A stretch of 64,000 nt of DNA, taken from NCBI RefSeq assembly GCF_017114985.1, contig NZ_JABXKP010000106.1, positions 1 through 64,000 of the forward strand. Direction: 5' to 3'. The translations under genes and the position numbers were made by a program. Shown here piece after piece: positions 35,700 to 45,328 of this stretch; within the stretch, counting starts at the first letter, position 1; every line of letters starts with the position of its first letter. The notes under the pieces are model-generated. The model was not told the DNA's origin. It searched no databases and was given only the letters and a program-made list of their open reading frames with translations. This stretch comes from Nostoc sp. JL33 (GTDB lineage Bacteria; Cyanobacteriota; Cyanobacteriia; Cyanobacteriales; Nostocaceae).

Positions 35700-37376
35700 C
35701 TACTTATGTGAGTTATACCAGGTTAATATACCTCCTGAAAAGACGATCGCTGCTAATCCCAAAAAAACTACCTGTAATCCCAGAAAGGTTTCTGCTACAC
35801 CAGCTAATGCCAAAGGTAAGGAGAGGGCAATATTAATTACATTGTTCTGCAAGCCAAAAACTTTACCACGCATTTCTGGAGGTGTTTCTGTTTGGATCGC
35901 TGTTTGCATGGGAATTCCTACTAGCGCTCCAAAGATACCTAATAGCGCCACCAGTAACAAGACTAGCCACAGTTGGGTTGTAAATACTGATAGACCAATC
36001 AGGGATGCTGCCATGCCCATAGAACCATACAGGCTTAGTTGGGTATAGGAGAAGCGTTGACCAAATTGACCGAGAATTGTTGCTCCCGCAGCGATGCCAA
36101 CACCGCCGGCTGCTAGTAAAAAGCCGAACTGGGAGGCTTTCATGTTGGGAATTATTTCTGCCATGCGAACGGCTAGAACAGTTAATGCTGCAAAGACAGA
36201 AAACAAGATAATCAGCTGAAGCAAAGCATTGCGGATGCGATGATTTGCTTTGAGGTAGCCGAAACCATCCCGCAAGTCAGAGAATACGTGAGGGAATTCT
36301 GTATCGGGGTCGTGGTGTTTTTCCTTGGTTGCCAGGAGGAATAAAATTAGTCCAGCGATCGCATAACTGCCACCTACTAAAAATTCTTTGCCCAAACTAC
36401 CACTACCACCAATTTGCAACCAAAGTCCATCGGCGATCGCTAACAATGGTTCCCCAACGGCAAACCCCACAATCACTGATGCCATCATCGTTGTCGTGTA
36501 AAGCGAATTTGCCGAGAGTAAATGCTGTTCTTCTACGATCAAAGGAATTGCCGCCTGTTCTGCCGGTGCAAAAAACTGCGTCAGAGTTGAAACTAAAAAA
36601 GTTACACAGAGGATGATTATAAAACCTACTGGCAGCACTCCTATGGGTTGCAAATCATGAGTCAACCACACCAGGAAGGGAATTGATAAAACCAGGATGC
36701 CGCGCCAAACATTTGTTGCCACCAGCACAGCCTTTTTCGACCAGCGATCGACAAACACGCCAGCAACGGAACCAAACAATACTGCTGGAATAGTAAAAGC
36801 CATCATCAAGACTGATACCCAACCACTAATACTCTGATTACTAGCCTGAAACTGAGTATTAATCAAAGCAATCATCAGCACCAAATAAACTTTATCTGCT
36901 AGTTGGGAAAAAACTTGACCGCCCCAAAGAGCCAGGAAATTAGGGTTTTTTAATACAGGCCAAAACCCCTGCTGTGTTACGTTTCCCGAAACAATTTTTC
37001 CACCTGAACCAGACCCATCTAATTTCGGTGGTTCTTTTTCTGGAATAGTGGCTGCTGGCAAATTCTGCCCATTGCGTAGGTCTTGCCCGCCGTAGGCATC
37101 GCCGTTGCTATCTACCTCAGCAGTGGTTAATTTGTCCTCAGATGGTGTTTCTAATTGACTTGAAACATCAGTTTTTGGGATCTCCTCTGTCCAACTTTGA
37201 TCGTTTTTAGAAGCGTCTTTTGGGGACATTTCTTGTCCATTCATTTGACTAGGTGTACACTTGGAAATGGCACTCAAGTGATTCTTAACTGTAGGATCTA
37301 ATGCCCGATTCTCTTTTTTGACAAGGCTTGGTGACAAAGGCAGGATTTTTTTATCCAAATCAGACGGTTGCATCAT
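35700..37376 (-). CDS. MFS transporter with a long N-terminal tail
   Basis: About 558 residues. The C-terminal 420 form a 12-helix major facilitator ([48 protein letters not shown] as motif [12 protein letters not shown]) of the EntS/MefA exporter type. The first 135 residues are hydrophilic, rich in Ser, Lys, Glu and Asp, and must be a cytoplasmic tail; residues about 96-109 ([14 protein letters not shown]) derive from a GC-rich repeat. The substrate is unknown. The start is set at the second Met (37376); an upstream ATG at 37388 adds four residues. It overlaps the recO stop, so is translated after recO. Confidence 0.85.
   Translation of the reverse strand: MMQPSDLDKKILPLSPSLVKKENRALDPTVKNHLSAISKCTPSQMNGQEMSPKDASKNDQSWTEEIPKTDVSSQLETPSEDKLTTAEVDSNGDAYGGQDLRNGQNLPAATIPEKEPPKLDGSGSGGKIVSGNVTQQGFWPVLKNPNFLALWGGQVFSQLADKVYLVLMIALINTQFQASNQSISGWVSVLMMAFTIPAVLFGSVAGVFVDRWSKKAVLVATNVWRGILVLSIPFLVWLTHDLQPIGVLPVGFIIILCVTFLVSTLTQFFAPAEQAAIPLIVEEQHLLSANSLYTTTMMASVIVGFAVGEPLLAIADGLWLQIGGSGSLGKEFLVGGSYAIAGLILFLLATKEKHHDPDTEFPHVFSDLRDGFGYLKANHRIRNALLQLIILFSVFAALTVLAVRMAEIIPNMKASQFGFLLAAGGVGIAAGATILGQFGQRFSYTQLSLYGSMGMAASLIGLSVFTTQLWLVLLLVALLGIFGALVGIPMQTAIQTETPPEMRGKVFGLQNNVINIALSLPLALAGVAETFLGLQVVFLGLAAIVFSGGILTWYNSHK
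37071..37100. repeat. GC-rich interspersed repeat inside the MFS gene
   Basis: GCGTAGGTCTTGCCCGCC then GTAGGCATCGC; sister of the copy at 717-750 in the zinc-ribbon gene. In frame, coding for part of the disordered N-terminal tail. Confidence 0.75.
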
Positions 37377-38352
37377 GGTTGGCAGCAAAATAAGAGTCGA
37401 TCAAGGTAGCAGAGCGAATAGGGCGACCTAATTGATACTGGGCATACTGGCGCAAAATCTGCTCAACAGATAACCAGTCATGATCTCTAGCACTATCAAT
37501 TTGCATTATCTCTGGTTGTGACAGATGTTGAAGCAAAGCCAGTTCAATAGCACCCAGACGACTAGAAATCACAGGTATTTCTTGCCGATGCACAACAACT
37601 GTTTGGGCATTGGGGAGCCAGTGCGTTGCGGAGGTTCCCTCCGTTGTTCGCGCAGCGTCTCCGACAGGAGAGGCAACTGGCGTCATTGGGAATGGGACAT
37701 GGGGCATTGGGAATTGGTCTGTTGCCATCTCCCTCATCTCCCTCATCTCCCTATCCCCCTCTCTTCGTAAACGTTCCCAAGCTTCTAAGTAAACCGTTCC
37801 ACCCGCAGGGATGCTAAATCCTACCTGCCAGTTGGGGTCTGTAAAGTCTGGCTTCAGGGAGCGCCCAGATAGGCAGCAGACTTGCACTTGCGGTGTCAGT
37901 CCTGCTAAGGCTAAAAGGTGAAACACTCCATGAGCCAGATGAGCCAAAACACCAGATGGATTTGCACTAGACACCGCCTCCAACCGATGGAGATGTTCAT
38001 TGAACAACTCATAAAGTTCTTCTTGGGGTTGTTCGCTCAAAGCTAGACACAGAACTATTTCTGCTAAATACTGGCCAGCAGCCAATTTTCCCAAATCTTT
38101 AGCTAAACCAGGATAAGTTTTTAACGTCTGTGCTTGAGTAATCTTATCAAGCGATCGCCCTTTGGCAATCAATAGTTCATTCACAACGAACATACCGCTC
38201 CTACCGCCCAGGCTGGAGTGGTGCTTACGTGCTCCTGGAGCTACTGCTCGAATTAGACCGAATTCTCGTGTCAAAATCGTCACTATTTTATCTGATTCTC
38301 CCAACACCTGGGTTTTAAGATTAATTCCGGTTGCTTTGTAGGTTCTACTCAT
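37360..38352 (-). CDS. recO: DNA repair protein RecO with a repeat-derived insertion
   Basis: A 330-residue RecO, longer than usual. The N-terminal OB fold is clear ([49 protein letters not shown]), as is the helical core with [20 protein letters not shown]. Residues about 197-250 ([19 protein letters not shown]...HWLPNAQ) are low-complexity and coded by CTCCCTCAT and CCCCAAT heptamers plus a GAGCCAGTGCGTTGCG hairpin repeat. After it normal sequence resumes ([23 protein letters not shown]). RecO loads RecA with RecF and RecR. Cysteines 159/160 occur, but the second zinc pair is missing. Confidence 0.9.
   Translation of the reverse strand: MSRTYKATGINLKTQVLGESDKIVTILTREFGLIRAVAPGARKHHSSLGGRSGMFVVNELLIAKGRSLDKITQAQTLKTYPGLAKDLGKLAAGQYLAEIVLCLALSEQPQEELYELFNEHLHRLEAVSSANPSGVLAHLAHGVFHLLALAGLTPQVQVCCLSGRSLKPDFTDPNWQVGFSIPAGGTVYLEAWERLRREGDREMREMREMATDQFPMPHVPFPMTPVASPVGDAARTTEGTSATHWLPNAQTVVVHRQEIPVISSRLGAIELALLQHLSQPEIMQIDSARDHDWLSVEQILRQYAQYQLGRPIRSATLIDSYFAANHDATV
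37600..37765. repeat. Composite repeat block inside recO
   Basis: Three parts: a hairpin repeat (37615-37682) with GCGGAGG-TTC-CCTCCG and GCGTCTCCGACAGGAG modules, a CCCCAAT/CCCCATG-type stretch (37683-37720), and tandem CTCCCTCAT units (37727-37755). It keeps the reading frame open. Confidence 0.85.
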
Positions 38353-38398
38353 TAGTCATTGGTCAATAGTCATTGGTCATTAGGTTAGGACAAAAACA

Positions 38399-38434
38399 GA
38401 AGTCTGATCAGAGGTTTGGGATGATCAGAACTTC
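38399..38434. repeat. GAAGTCTGATCA...TGATCAGAACTTC inverted repeat
   Basis: Outer arms pair over 12 bp with one bulged base. Same family as 5570-5609 and 42365-42464. It lies in the recO-deoC gap with ATTAGTCATTGGTC heptamers. Confidence 0.65.
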
Positions 38435-38494
38435 AGGGACAAATGACATAGACGCGCCCGCAACTTACCGCAGGGTAGGACGAGAAACAAATGA

Positions 38495-39175
38495 CTATTC
38501 ACCCTTTCCCAGGTTATCGCGCTGGCGGAGCAAATCCATACCGCGAGATGTGCCTAATCTAGTAGCACCCGCTACGATTAAGTCTAGGGCTTGATTGATA
38601 GTGTGGATACCACCTGAAGCTTTAATTCCCACTCTTTCTTTTGCCAATTCTTGTAAAAGTCGCACATCTGCCACTGTTGCACCACCATTCCAACCAGTAC
38701 TAGTTTTTAAGAATGCTGCTCCTGCCTCCATAGCTATTTCAGCAGCTATTTTTTTCTCCGCATCTGTCAACAGGTTAGTTTCCAAAATTACCTTGACTGT
38801 TTGTCCAGTCTCTTCACAAATTTCGGCAATCTCCCGGTGGACTTCTTCAGTTTTGCCAGCTTTCAACCAGCCCAAGTTCATGACTACATCCAACTCAGTG
38901 GCCCCACTATCCGCCGCTTCTTGAGCTTCGTACAGTTTCACGGCTGAAGTCGTTGCACCAGAAGGAAAACCAATCACCGTACAGACTTTGGGGTTTTTAC
39001 CGTGGAGGAGTTCTACTGCTTGCTTAACATTAGTGGGGAATAGACAAACCGCCGCAAAGTTGAATCTATATGCTTCTTCACACCATTGCTCAACCTGCTC
39101 TGGAGTAGCCGTTGGCATTAACAGGGAGTGATCGATGAATGGCGCAATATCAATGTCTGGATAGTCTGCTGCCAT
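38495..39175 (-). CDS. deoC: Deoxyribose-phosphate aldolase
   Basis: A 226-residue TIM-barrel aldolase: [53 protein letters not shown], and the Schiff-base Lys157 in [10 protein letters not shown], with GIKASGGI as the second lysine strand. It splits 2-deoxyribose-5-phosphate into glyceraldehyde-3-phosphate and acetaldehyde in nucleoside salvage. It is upstream of recO on the same strand, separated by about 140 nt of repeats; the deoC-recO order is frequent in cyanobacteria as I recall. Confidence 0.95.
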   Translation of the reverse strand: MAADYPDIDIAPFIDHSLLMPTATPEQVEQWCEEAYRFNFAAVCLFPTNVKQAVELLHGKNPKVCTVIGFPSGATTSAVKLYEAQEAADSGATELDVVMNLGWLKAGKTEEVHREIAEICEETGQTVKVILETNLLTDAEKKIAAEIAMEAGAAFLKTSTGWNGGATVADVRLLQELAKERVGIKASGGIHTINQALDLIVAGATRLGTSRGMDLLRQRDNLGKGE

Positions 39176-39345
39176 CGTGTCTTCTGCCAGTAATTGATTA
39201 TTAAACTTTATAAAAAACTAAAACATTTCTTATATATATATTAAACCATATTTATTACGAGTTTATCCTGAAAACAAGCTGCTAACTCGTCTTGGATGTC
39301 GGCTTTGTAGATGTCGCGGAATTATTGTAAGTATTTAAGTTGACA

Positions 39346-40524
39346 TTAGGCAATAATAAGGTGAGGAATATCAACAGGATTGGTCACGCCAGTTCCTAAG
39401 AAGTTAATAATAGTTTTAGCTAACGCCTTCGATGCCAAATATGGGACACCGTTACCAATAGTCTTAAACATATTCGTGAGCGACATATTCGCTGGAAGTA
39501 CGAAATTTGCAGGCAAAGATTGTATGGCTAAAGCTTCGGCCACAGATATTCGCCGGATTTTATAGGGATGCAAATGTACTTCATTATTCCCATAGCAAGC
39601 TGTCGGAGAGTAACGCCATCTGTGAAGACGCTTAAAAGACTTTTTAGAAACATCTCCTTCATCAATAGCAGCAAATCTTCTAATACCTGCCCTTGGTTGA
39701 AAACAGTTTTCAGCATTCGGATGCTTCAGCACATTATTTTTTCTAAACCAGTATTCTACAGTGAGTTCTTGAGGGATGCCATCAGGACAAGGCTTTATGG
39801 AATTTTCTTGGAATGGTTCGTACTTTTGCCAAGGATAAGCAAAAACCTTTTTTTGAGGATATAAAATCTGATTGTCCCAAGGAAAATATCTCTCAGGTAG
39901 TAACTTTTCACTACCGACTTTTATTCCTATATCGTTGATAAAATTATTTCGGAAACCAATGAGAATAATTCTTTCTCTATCCTGGGGTACACCATATTCG
40001 ATAGCATTAATTAACCGCTCTGTTAATATATATCCTGCTTTCAGTAATTGTTGCTTGAGCGATTCAAAAAATAAACGGTGCTTTGTCGTTCTCCACAACC
40101 CCTTAACGTTCTCAAATAAAAAGAAATCTGGAAGATTGCGGCAAATTAATTCAACATAAGAAGCGGAAAGCTTGCCATTATCTCCTAAACGCCCTCTATT
40201 TTTCCCGCCAATAGAAAAATCAGGACAGGGAGGCCCGCCAATGAAGCCCACAATATTATTAGATTTGCGGCAGTCTTGTACTAACTCCCGGAGGTGTTGT
40301 GTTTGTAAACTTTCGAGAAGTTGGGTTACGTTTCCTGCGTCTTTGTCATAATACCCGTATTCTGGCAACGGTAGATTGAGAACCTGCCGGGAATAGCGGT
40401 ATGCAGCCATGAATGAGGAAAAAATTTCATTGACGTAAACAATATTAAAACCGCTAGTTTCAAAACCTAAATCTAGGAAACCTGAGCCAGCAAAAAAGGA
40501 GAAGATACAAGGGCGATCGCTCAT
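39346..40524 (-). CDS. DNA cytosine-5 methyltransferase, apparently orphan
   Basis: A 392-residue C5 methyltransferase with the motifs in order: I FFAGSGFLDLGFE (10-22), IV GGPPCPDFS with the catalytic Cys100 (PCP in place of the common PCQ), VI ENVKG (138-142), VIII QDRERI, and X GNGVP near the end. It moves a methyl group from AdoMet to cytosine in a target that cannot be read from sequence. No nuclease gene adjoins it. A GCGATCGC site covers codons 2-4. A near-identical but truncated copy of its first 43 codons is at 48433-48600. Confidence 0.92.
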   Translation of the reverse strand: MSDRPCIFSFFAGSGFLDLGFETSGFNIVYVNEIFSSFMAAYRYSRQVLNLPLPEYGYYDKDAGNVTQLLESLQTQHLRELVQDCRKSNNIVGFIGGPPCPDFSIGGKNRGRLGDNGKLSASYVELICRNLPDFFLFENVKGLWRTTKHRLFFESLKQQLLKAGYILTERLINAIEYGVPQDRERIILIGFRNNFINDIGIKVGSEKLLPERYFPWDNQILYPQKKVFAYPWQKYEPFQENSIKPCPDGIPQELTVEYWFRKNNVLKHPNAENCFQPRAGIRRFAAIDEGDVSKKSFKRLHRWRYSPTACYGNNEVHLHPYKIRRISVAEALAIQSLPANFVLPANMSLTNMFKTIGNGVPYLASKALAKTIINFLGTGVTNPVDIPHLIIA

Positions 40525-40930
40525 TCAATACCTAAGTAAGTGGGCGTGAATAATTAAAGGTTTGCAGTAAGATAGGGAGCCGCTTACTACGAGCCAATTT
40601 AATTAATTTTAGATTGCGTAACATAGTTTAATTTATTCTTTCCCACTTACTTAGTATGGTGGAACAGTCTTAATTTATATCGGAAAGCTTAGGGTTTATA
40701 CTTACGCACTAGTTCAGATATGTACACTTTAAATACCACTTAAATAGTCAAAAAAATTCACAGTATTCCTAAGTATTTAATATCAAAGTTTACTCAATCT
40801 TTAAGGAAAATACCTGACAGAAAAACAGTCTGAAGCGACAATTAGATATAGGAGTTTCCAAGCTCCAAATTATGTTTAAGACAAATATTTGTCATTAAAT
40901 AAAAAACCGGGGTACTTCAGACTAATTTTT
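40525..40930. other. Divergent promoter region
   Basis: A 406-nt AT-rich gap between divergent genes. It must hold promoters for both the methyltransferase and the glycosyltransferase. It contains no repeat family seen elsewhere in the window and no gene that I can support. Confidence 0.45.
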
Positions 40931-42202
40931 ATGCGAATTTTAATTTACTCCTACAACTACTATCCAGAGCCAATTGGTATTGCCCCACTGATGACTGAAC
41001 TAGCAGAGGGACTAGTCAAGCGTGGGCATCAAGTGCGCGTAGTCACCGCTATGCCCAACTACCCTGAGCGTCAAATTTACCAGGAATATCGGGGCAAGTG
41101 GTATCTCAACGAATACAAAAATGGCGTTCAAATTCAACGCAGTTACGTTTGGATTCGTCCCCAACCCAACCTATTAGATCGGGTGTTACTGGATGCTAGT
41201 TTCGTTGTCACTAGTTTTGTACCCGCTCTCATCGGTTGGCGTCCAGATGTTATTCTCTCAACATCGCCATCCTTGCCAAGCTGTGTACCAGTTGCTCTTT
41301 TAGGATGGTTACGTGCTTGTCCTGTGATCTTAAATCTACAAGATATTTTACCAGAAGCAGCCGTCCACGTCGGTCTAATCAAAAATAAATTGCTCATCCA
41401 GTTGTTTACATTATTGGAAAAATTTGCTTACCATAGTGCCAGCAAAATTAGCGTTATCGCTGATGGGTTTGTGGACAATTTGCGATCTAAGGGCGTAGAA
41501 GCTGACAAAATTGTGCAAATTCCCAACTGGGTTGATGTAAATTTTATCCGCCCTTTGCCTAAAGAAAATAACCCTTTCCGGGCAGCACATAATCTCAATG
41601 GCAAATTTGTAGTACTTTATTCTGGTAACATTGCCCTAACCCAAGGCTTAGAAAGCGTCGTCAAAGCTGCTTCTGTGTTGCGCCATATCCCAGATATTGT
41701 TTTTGTGATCGTTGGAGAGGCAAAAGGTTTACAGCGATTGCAACAGGAATGTCTAGACTGGGGCGCAGATAATGTTTTGCTACTGCCATTTCAACCGCGC
41801 AAATATTTGCCACAAATGTTAGCAGCTGCCGATGTTGGCTTGGTGGTGCAAAAGAAAAATATTGTATCCTTCAATATGCCGTCAAAAATTCAAGTGCTAC
41901 TTGCCAGTGGAGCGGCTTTAATTGCCTCTGTCCCTGACAATGGTACAGCAGCAAAAGCCATCAGGCAAAGTGGCGGCGGAGTTATCGTTCCTCCAGAAGA
42001 TCCCCAAGCTTTAGCAATGGCAATTTTAGATTTGTACCAAAACCCCGAAAAAGTCAAAACTCTGGGTTATAAAAGTCGCCAATATGCCGTCGAAAACTAT
42101 GCTTTTGAGCAAGCTTTAAATCAGTATGAGTCATTGTGTTACTCATTGACGGCAAATCGGGGAGCAATTCAGTCAACAATAGTTACAAAACAAGAAGTTT
42201 AA
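40931..42202 (+). CDS. WcaI-type GT4 glycosyltransferase
   Basis: A 423-residue GT-B enzyme like the colanic-acid WcaI group: MRILIYSYNYYPEPIGIAPLMTELAEGLVKRGHQVRVVTAMPNYPERQIYQEYRGKWY, the LNLQDILPEAAVHVG block, VIPNWVD-like joint (IVQIPNWVDVNFIRP), VVLYSGNIALTQGLE and NMPSKIQVLLASGAALIAS. It probably adds a sugar to a lipid-linked exopolysaccharide unit at the inner membrane face. Start 40931 is preferred to an upstream TTG/ATG because the fold begins there. No other polysaccharide gene adjoins it. Confidence 0.88.
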   Translation: MRILIYSYNYYPEPIGIAPLMTELAEGLVKRGHQVRVVTAMPNYPERQIYQEYRGKWYLNEYKNGVQIQRSYVWIRPQPNLLDRVLLDASFVVTSFVPALIGWRPDVILSTSPSLPSCVPVALLGWLRACPVILNLQDILPEAAVHVGLIKNKLLIQLFTLLEKFAYHSASKISVIADGFVDNLRSKGVEADKIVQIPNWVDVNFIRPLPKENNPFRAAHNLNGKFVVLYSGNIALTQGLESVVKAASVLRHIPDIVFVIVGEAKGLQRLQQECLDWGADNVLLLPFQPRKYLPQMLAAADVGLVVQKKNIVSFNMPSKIQVLLASGAALIASVPDNGTAAKAIRQSGGGVIVPPEDPQALAMAILDLYQNPEKVKTLGYKSRQYAVENYAFEQALNQYESLCYSLTANRGAIQSTIVTKQEV

Positions 42203-43073
42203 TCTCCGGCACTAGAGTTAGATTACATACCCGCGCCTTCAGTGCGATTATACTTAATTCTACCCTCAGTATCTAAGTCAAAATGGATTTGAGGGTAATT
42301 TATTATACTTAAACAATACAGTAATAGACCAATACGCTTGGGTAAAGGAAATGTATCTGTTGAAGAAGTCTGAGCCGTTCGCGGAGCGTCTGGTTGGTGC
42401 AGCCTCCAGTAGAGAAGAGAGGCTCCCGACGATCGCGGACTCACTAACCCCCGCTCAGAACTTCTCCTGTCAAAGACGCTACGCGAACGCAAGGGAGCAT
42501 CACACTTTTGGTAGACCAGGCATGAATCTGCTGTGTTGTATTGTAGTTTTTAGTAGATAGCCTAAAACATAGATGTGGCGTTACCTGTAAATTATTAGTG
42601 CTGGATGGGGGAAATAACTATCCAGTTTAAAAAGGTAACAAAAGCTTAATTTACATGCTTTGTTTGCTCATGCCTCGTTGCACTAGCTTTAGAATATTAT
42701 GCTGTTTAATTAGTCTGCGTTTATTTTCGCCAGAAATTCTTATTGAAAAGCTATTGGTTGATTTATCGCTGCACAATAACCATCCGCAACTGCACAAAAG
42801 CTGATGTCGAAATCTAAACAGCCAATTATCAAACTAGTACAGCACGGCATAAATAAACCACCGATTCCAAATCAATGAAACGCTTACGGTGCATTAATTT
42901 TGAATTTTGAATGCAAGAATTTTGAATTCCGCCTTGTGGTACTAGCCCCATAGACTCCTGTTTTTTTGTTAGTATTCAAAAAAACCTATTGACACATTTG
43001 TCAGATCAATTGTTTGTTGTTTGTAAGTAAATGTAAACAATTGTTTCAAAAGAAAGAAAGCACCTGAGGTTTA
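42203..43073. other. Long intergenic region with a nested repeat
   Basis: 871 nt with no convincing gene. 42365-42464 is a nested repeat (next entry), followed by GTCAAAGACGCTACGCGAACGC at about 42470-42491 of another repeat family. 42560-43070 is AT-rich and plain, and likely carries the rsfS promoter. Confidence 0.5.
42365..42464. repeat. GAAGTCTGAGC...GCTCAGAACTTC repeat with inner insertion
   Basis: The arms GAAGTCTGAGC (42365-42375) and GCTCAGAACTTC (42453-42464) match those of the small copies at 5570 and 38399, but the interior has grown to about 77 nt with GTTCGCGGAGCGTCTGG and AGAGGCTCCCGACG modules. Confidence 0.7.
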
Positions 43074-43532
43074 ATGACTGATTATTTCCAAGGAAATTTC
43101 CCATTACAATCTGTCCCACTGACGAAGAGTGTGGTAAAGAGCCACGCCCAAACCGAAGAAGCGAGCGGAGTATTAGCTGCAACGATAGCAGAAGCGGCGT
43201 CAGATCGTAAAGCAGGTGAGATTATATTGCTCAAAGTAGCAGAGGTATCTTACCTAGCTGATTACTTTGTGATGATGACTGGCTATTCTAGGGTACAAGT
43301 AAGGGCGATCGCTCAAGCAATTGAAGGCAAAGTCGAAAGTGAGTTGCAGCGACGTCCGATAAGGACAGAAGGAAAACTCGAAGGGAGTTGGGTACTACAA
43401 GACTACGGTGATGTGATCGTTCACATCATGATGCCCAAAGAACGGGAGTTTTATAATTTAGAAGCGTTCTGGATTCATGCAGAGCGTATTTCCCTTCCAG
43501 AATCTGATGAGGGTGAGGGTAAGCCAACATGA
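43074..43532 (+). CDS. rsfS: Ribosomal silencing factor RsfS
   Basis: A 152-residue RsfS/Iojap protein. After a 35-residue variable N-terminus comes the fold: [51 protein letters not shown], then [31 protein letters not shown]. It binds L14 and blocks subunit joining when nutrients are short. The stop overlaps the next start by 4 nt (ATGA), so the CGLD27 gene is translationally coupled. Confidence 0.94.
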   Translation: MTDYFQGNFPLQSVPLTKSVVKSHAQTEEASGVLAATIAEAASDRKAGEIILLKVAEVSYLADYFVMMTGYSRVQVRAIAQAIEGKVESELQRRPIRTEGKLEGSWVLQDYGDVIVHIMMPKEREFYNLEAFWIHAERISLPESDEGEGKPT

Positions 43533-44029
43533 TTAGGTCTTCGGTTTCAAATTGCCCAGTTCCCACAGACCAACAACCTCTGAATGAGTACGAAGAGTTA
43601 AAAGCTTCCTGGCTGTTTCGTGATAGCACTTTAGATTGGCGCGAGTATATCACGAAAATTGTTTGGATATGGGGTTTATCTTGGCTCTTCGCAGGGCCTA
43701 TAGCTGCGGGAAGTTTTCCCCCTCACAAGTATATTGCACATTTTATGCTCTGTGGTGCAGCAGGAGCGAGTGTCGGAGTAGTGCTGGCACTGGTAAGGTT
43801 GTACTTAGGCTGGTTCTACGTGTGCGATCGCCTTTGTAGTCCCACAGTATTTTATGAAGAGTCAGGCTGGTACGACGGCCAAACTTGGACGAAGCCACAG
43901 GAAGTCCTCAACCGCGATCGCTTGATTGTTGCATACGAAATCAAACCTATTCTGCGACGGTTACAATTTACCTTTGCTGGCTTGGCGGGAATGTACGTTA
44001 TTGGTACTATAGTTTGGCATTTGTTTTAA
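43529..44029 (+). CDS. CGLD27/Ycf36-like membrane protein (DUF1230)
   Basis: A 166-residue protein with [33 protein letters not shown], then hydrophobic helices ([62 protein letters not shown]) and [35 protein letters not shown]. This is the CGLD27 family, found in cyanobacteria, plastids and plants and linked there to photoacclimation and iron; its molecular role is unresolved. Coupled to rsfS by an ATGA overlap. Confidence 0.9.
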   Translation: MIRSSVSNCPVPTDQQPLNEYEELKASWLFRDSTLDWREYITKIVWIWGLSWLFAGPIAAGSFPPHKYIAHFMLCGAAGASVGVVLALVRLYLGWFYVCDRLCSPTVFYEESGWYDGQTWTKPQEVLNRDRLIVAYEIKPILRRLQFTFAGLAGMYVIGTIVWHLF

Positions 44030-44148
44030 AAGTTAGGAGTCAGGAGTTAGGAGTGATTAGTTAATAATTCATAACTCTTAACCGGAGGCAAAGCGTCTCC
44101 GGCTGTACTCCTAACTCCTAACTAAAAAAAGGTGATAAATATAAACCC

Positions 44149-45102
44149 ATGACAATGGGAAAACGAACTCAAGCCGCAGCACTGGAAGTCCGGTTGCTGC
44201 GGGAAGGTATTATTGAATCCAGGCATATAGTCCAAGCTGTTGTATGCGACGAACGAGGACGGGTTCTAACCGTTGCCGGAAATTCTGAAACTGCTGCATT
44301 TATCCGTTCAGCCCTCAAACCATTTCAGGCACTCGCAGTCACCACTACAGGTACACTGGAACGCTATGACCTCAGCGATCGCGACTTAGCAATTATTACA
44401 AGTTCCCACAAAGGAACAATAGAGCAAGTCCGACAGGTATTTAACATCCTTTGGCGGGCTGATCTTGACCCAACTGTACTCCAGTGTCCGATTCCTGAAG
44501 GTAAGCGGAGTCCTCTGGAATACAATTGCTCTGGTAAACATGCAGGCATGTTAGCTGTTTGTCAACAACGCCATTGGCCCTTGAATAACTACTTGGATCG
44601 CAAGCACCCAATACAGCAATTAATTTTGGGCAAAGTAGCAGAGTTGCTGCGAATGCCAGCTGAGGAATTTATCAGCGCTCATGATGACTGTGGCGCACCG
44701 ACTTATTTGATGCAACTCGGTCATATGGCCTCTTTGTATGCGCTGTTAGCCTCTAGTACCAATTTGGATCTGGAGCGCATTGTCCGTGCTATGACTCATC
44801 ACCCCGCGATGGTAGCAGGAGATGGAGAATTTGATACGGAACTGATGCGCTTAACTCCAGGGGAACTGGTCAGTAAAGCTGGTGCCGAAGGAGTGCAGTG
44901 CATTGGTAGACTCGGTGAAGGCATGGGATTGGCAATCAAAGTCATGGATGGGGCAAAACGGGCAAAATATGCCGTTGCTATTCACTTACTCCAGCAAATG
45001 GGTTGGATTAGTCCCAGCGCCGCCGAAAGCCTCTGTGAAAAGTTTGTTACCTTGGGAAAATACAAGCGTTTAGAAGTAATTGGAGAATTATCATTTTTGT
45101 AG
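44149..45102 (+). CDS. Asparaginase II family protein
   Basis: A 317-residue protein of the thermolabile asparaginase family (the Rhizobium AnsA type), not of the E. coli type. Signatures: ALEVRLLREGIIESRHIVQAVVCDERGRVL, FIRSALKPFQALAV, IITSSHKGTIEQV, YNCSGKHAGMLAVC and DDCGAPTYLMQL, which hold the Ser, Lys and Cys residues of this fold. It should hydrolyse L-asparagine to aspartate and ammonia in the cytoplasm. It stands just upstream of the initiator tRNA. A heptamer block (AGGAGTTAGGAG) precedes it. Confidence 0.9.
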   Translation: MTMGKRTQAAALEVRLLREGIIESRHIVQAVVCDERGRVLTVAGNSETAAFIRSALKPFQALAVTTTGTLERYDLSDRDLAIITSSHKGTIEQVRQVFNILWRADLDPTVLQCPIPEGKRSPLEYNCSGKHAGMLAVCQQRHWPLNNYLDRKHPIQQLILGKVAELLRMPAEEFISAHDDCGAPTYLMQLGHMASLYALLASSTNLDLERIVRAMTHHPAMVAGDGEFDTELMRLTPGELVSKAGAEGVQCIGRLGEGMGLAIKVMDGAKRAKYAVAIHLLQQMGWISPSAAESLCEKFVTLGKYKRLEVIGELSFL

Positions 45103-45148
45103 TTGCCAAACTCTTGACTATAGGTTATGCTATAAAAGTCAAGAGCGA

Positions 45149-45225
<77 letters not shown>

Positions 45226-45235
45226 AATAAAAGAT

Positions 45236-45279
45236 AAAACAAAACCCCCCAATATTTAAATATTGGGGGGTTTTGTTTT
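45236..45279 (+). terminator. Rho-independent terminator after tRNA-fMet
   Basis: A perfect 44-nt inverted repeat: AAAACAAAACCCCCCAATAT to 45255 and its exact complement to 45279, with the C6/G6 block in the stem and TTTTGTTTTATTTTG after it. It has A and T tracts on the two sides, so can work in both directions. Confidence 0.92.
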
Positions 45280-45328
45280 ATTTTGATCTATTCTGGAAGA
45301 AATAGCCATCCAAAAAGCGCGGAGACTC

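Noticed and set aside
42351-42560. A 69-codon plus-strand frame in the long gap before rsfS
   Set aside because: It reads through the nested GAAGT...ACTTC repeat and a second repeat; no conserved protein features.
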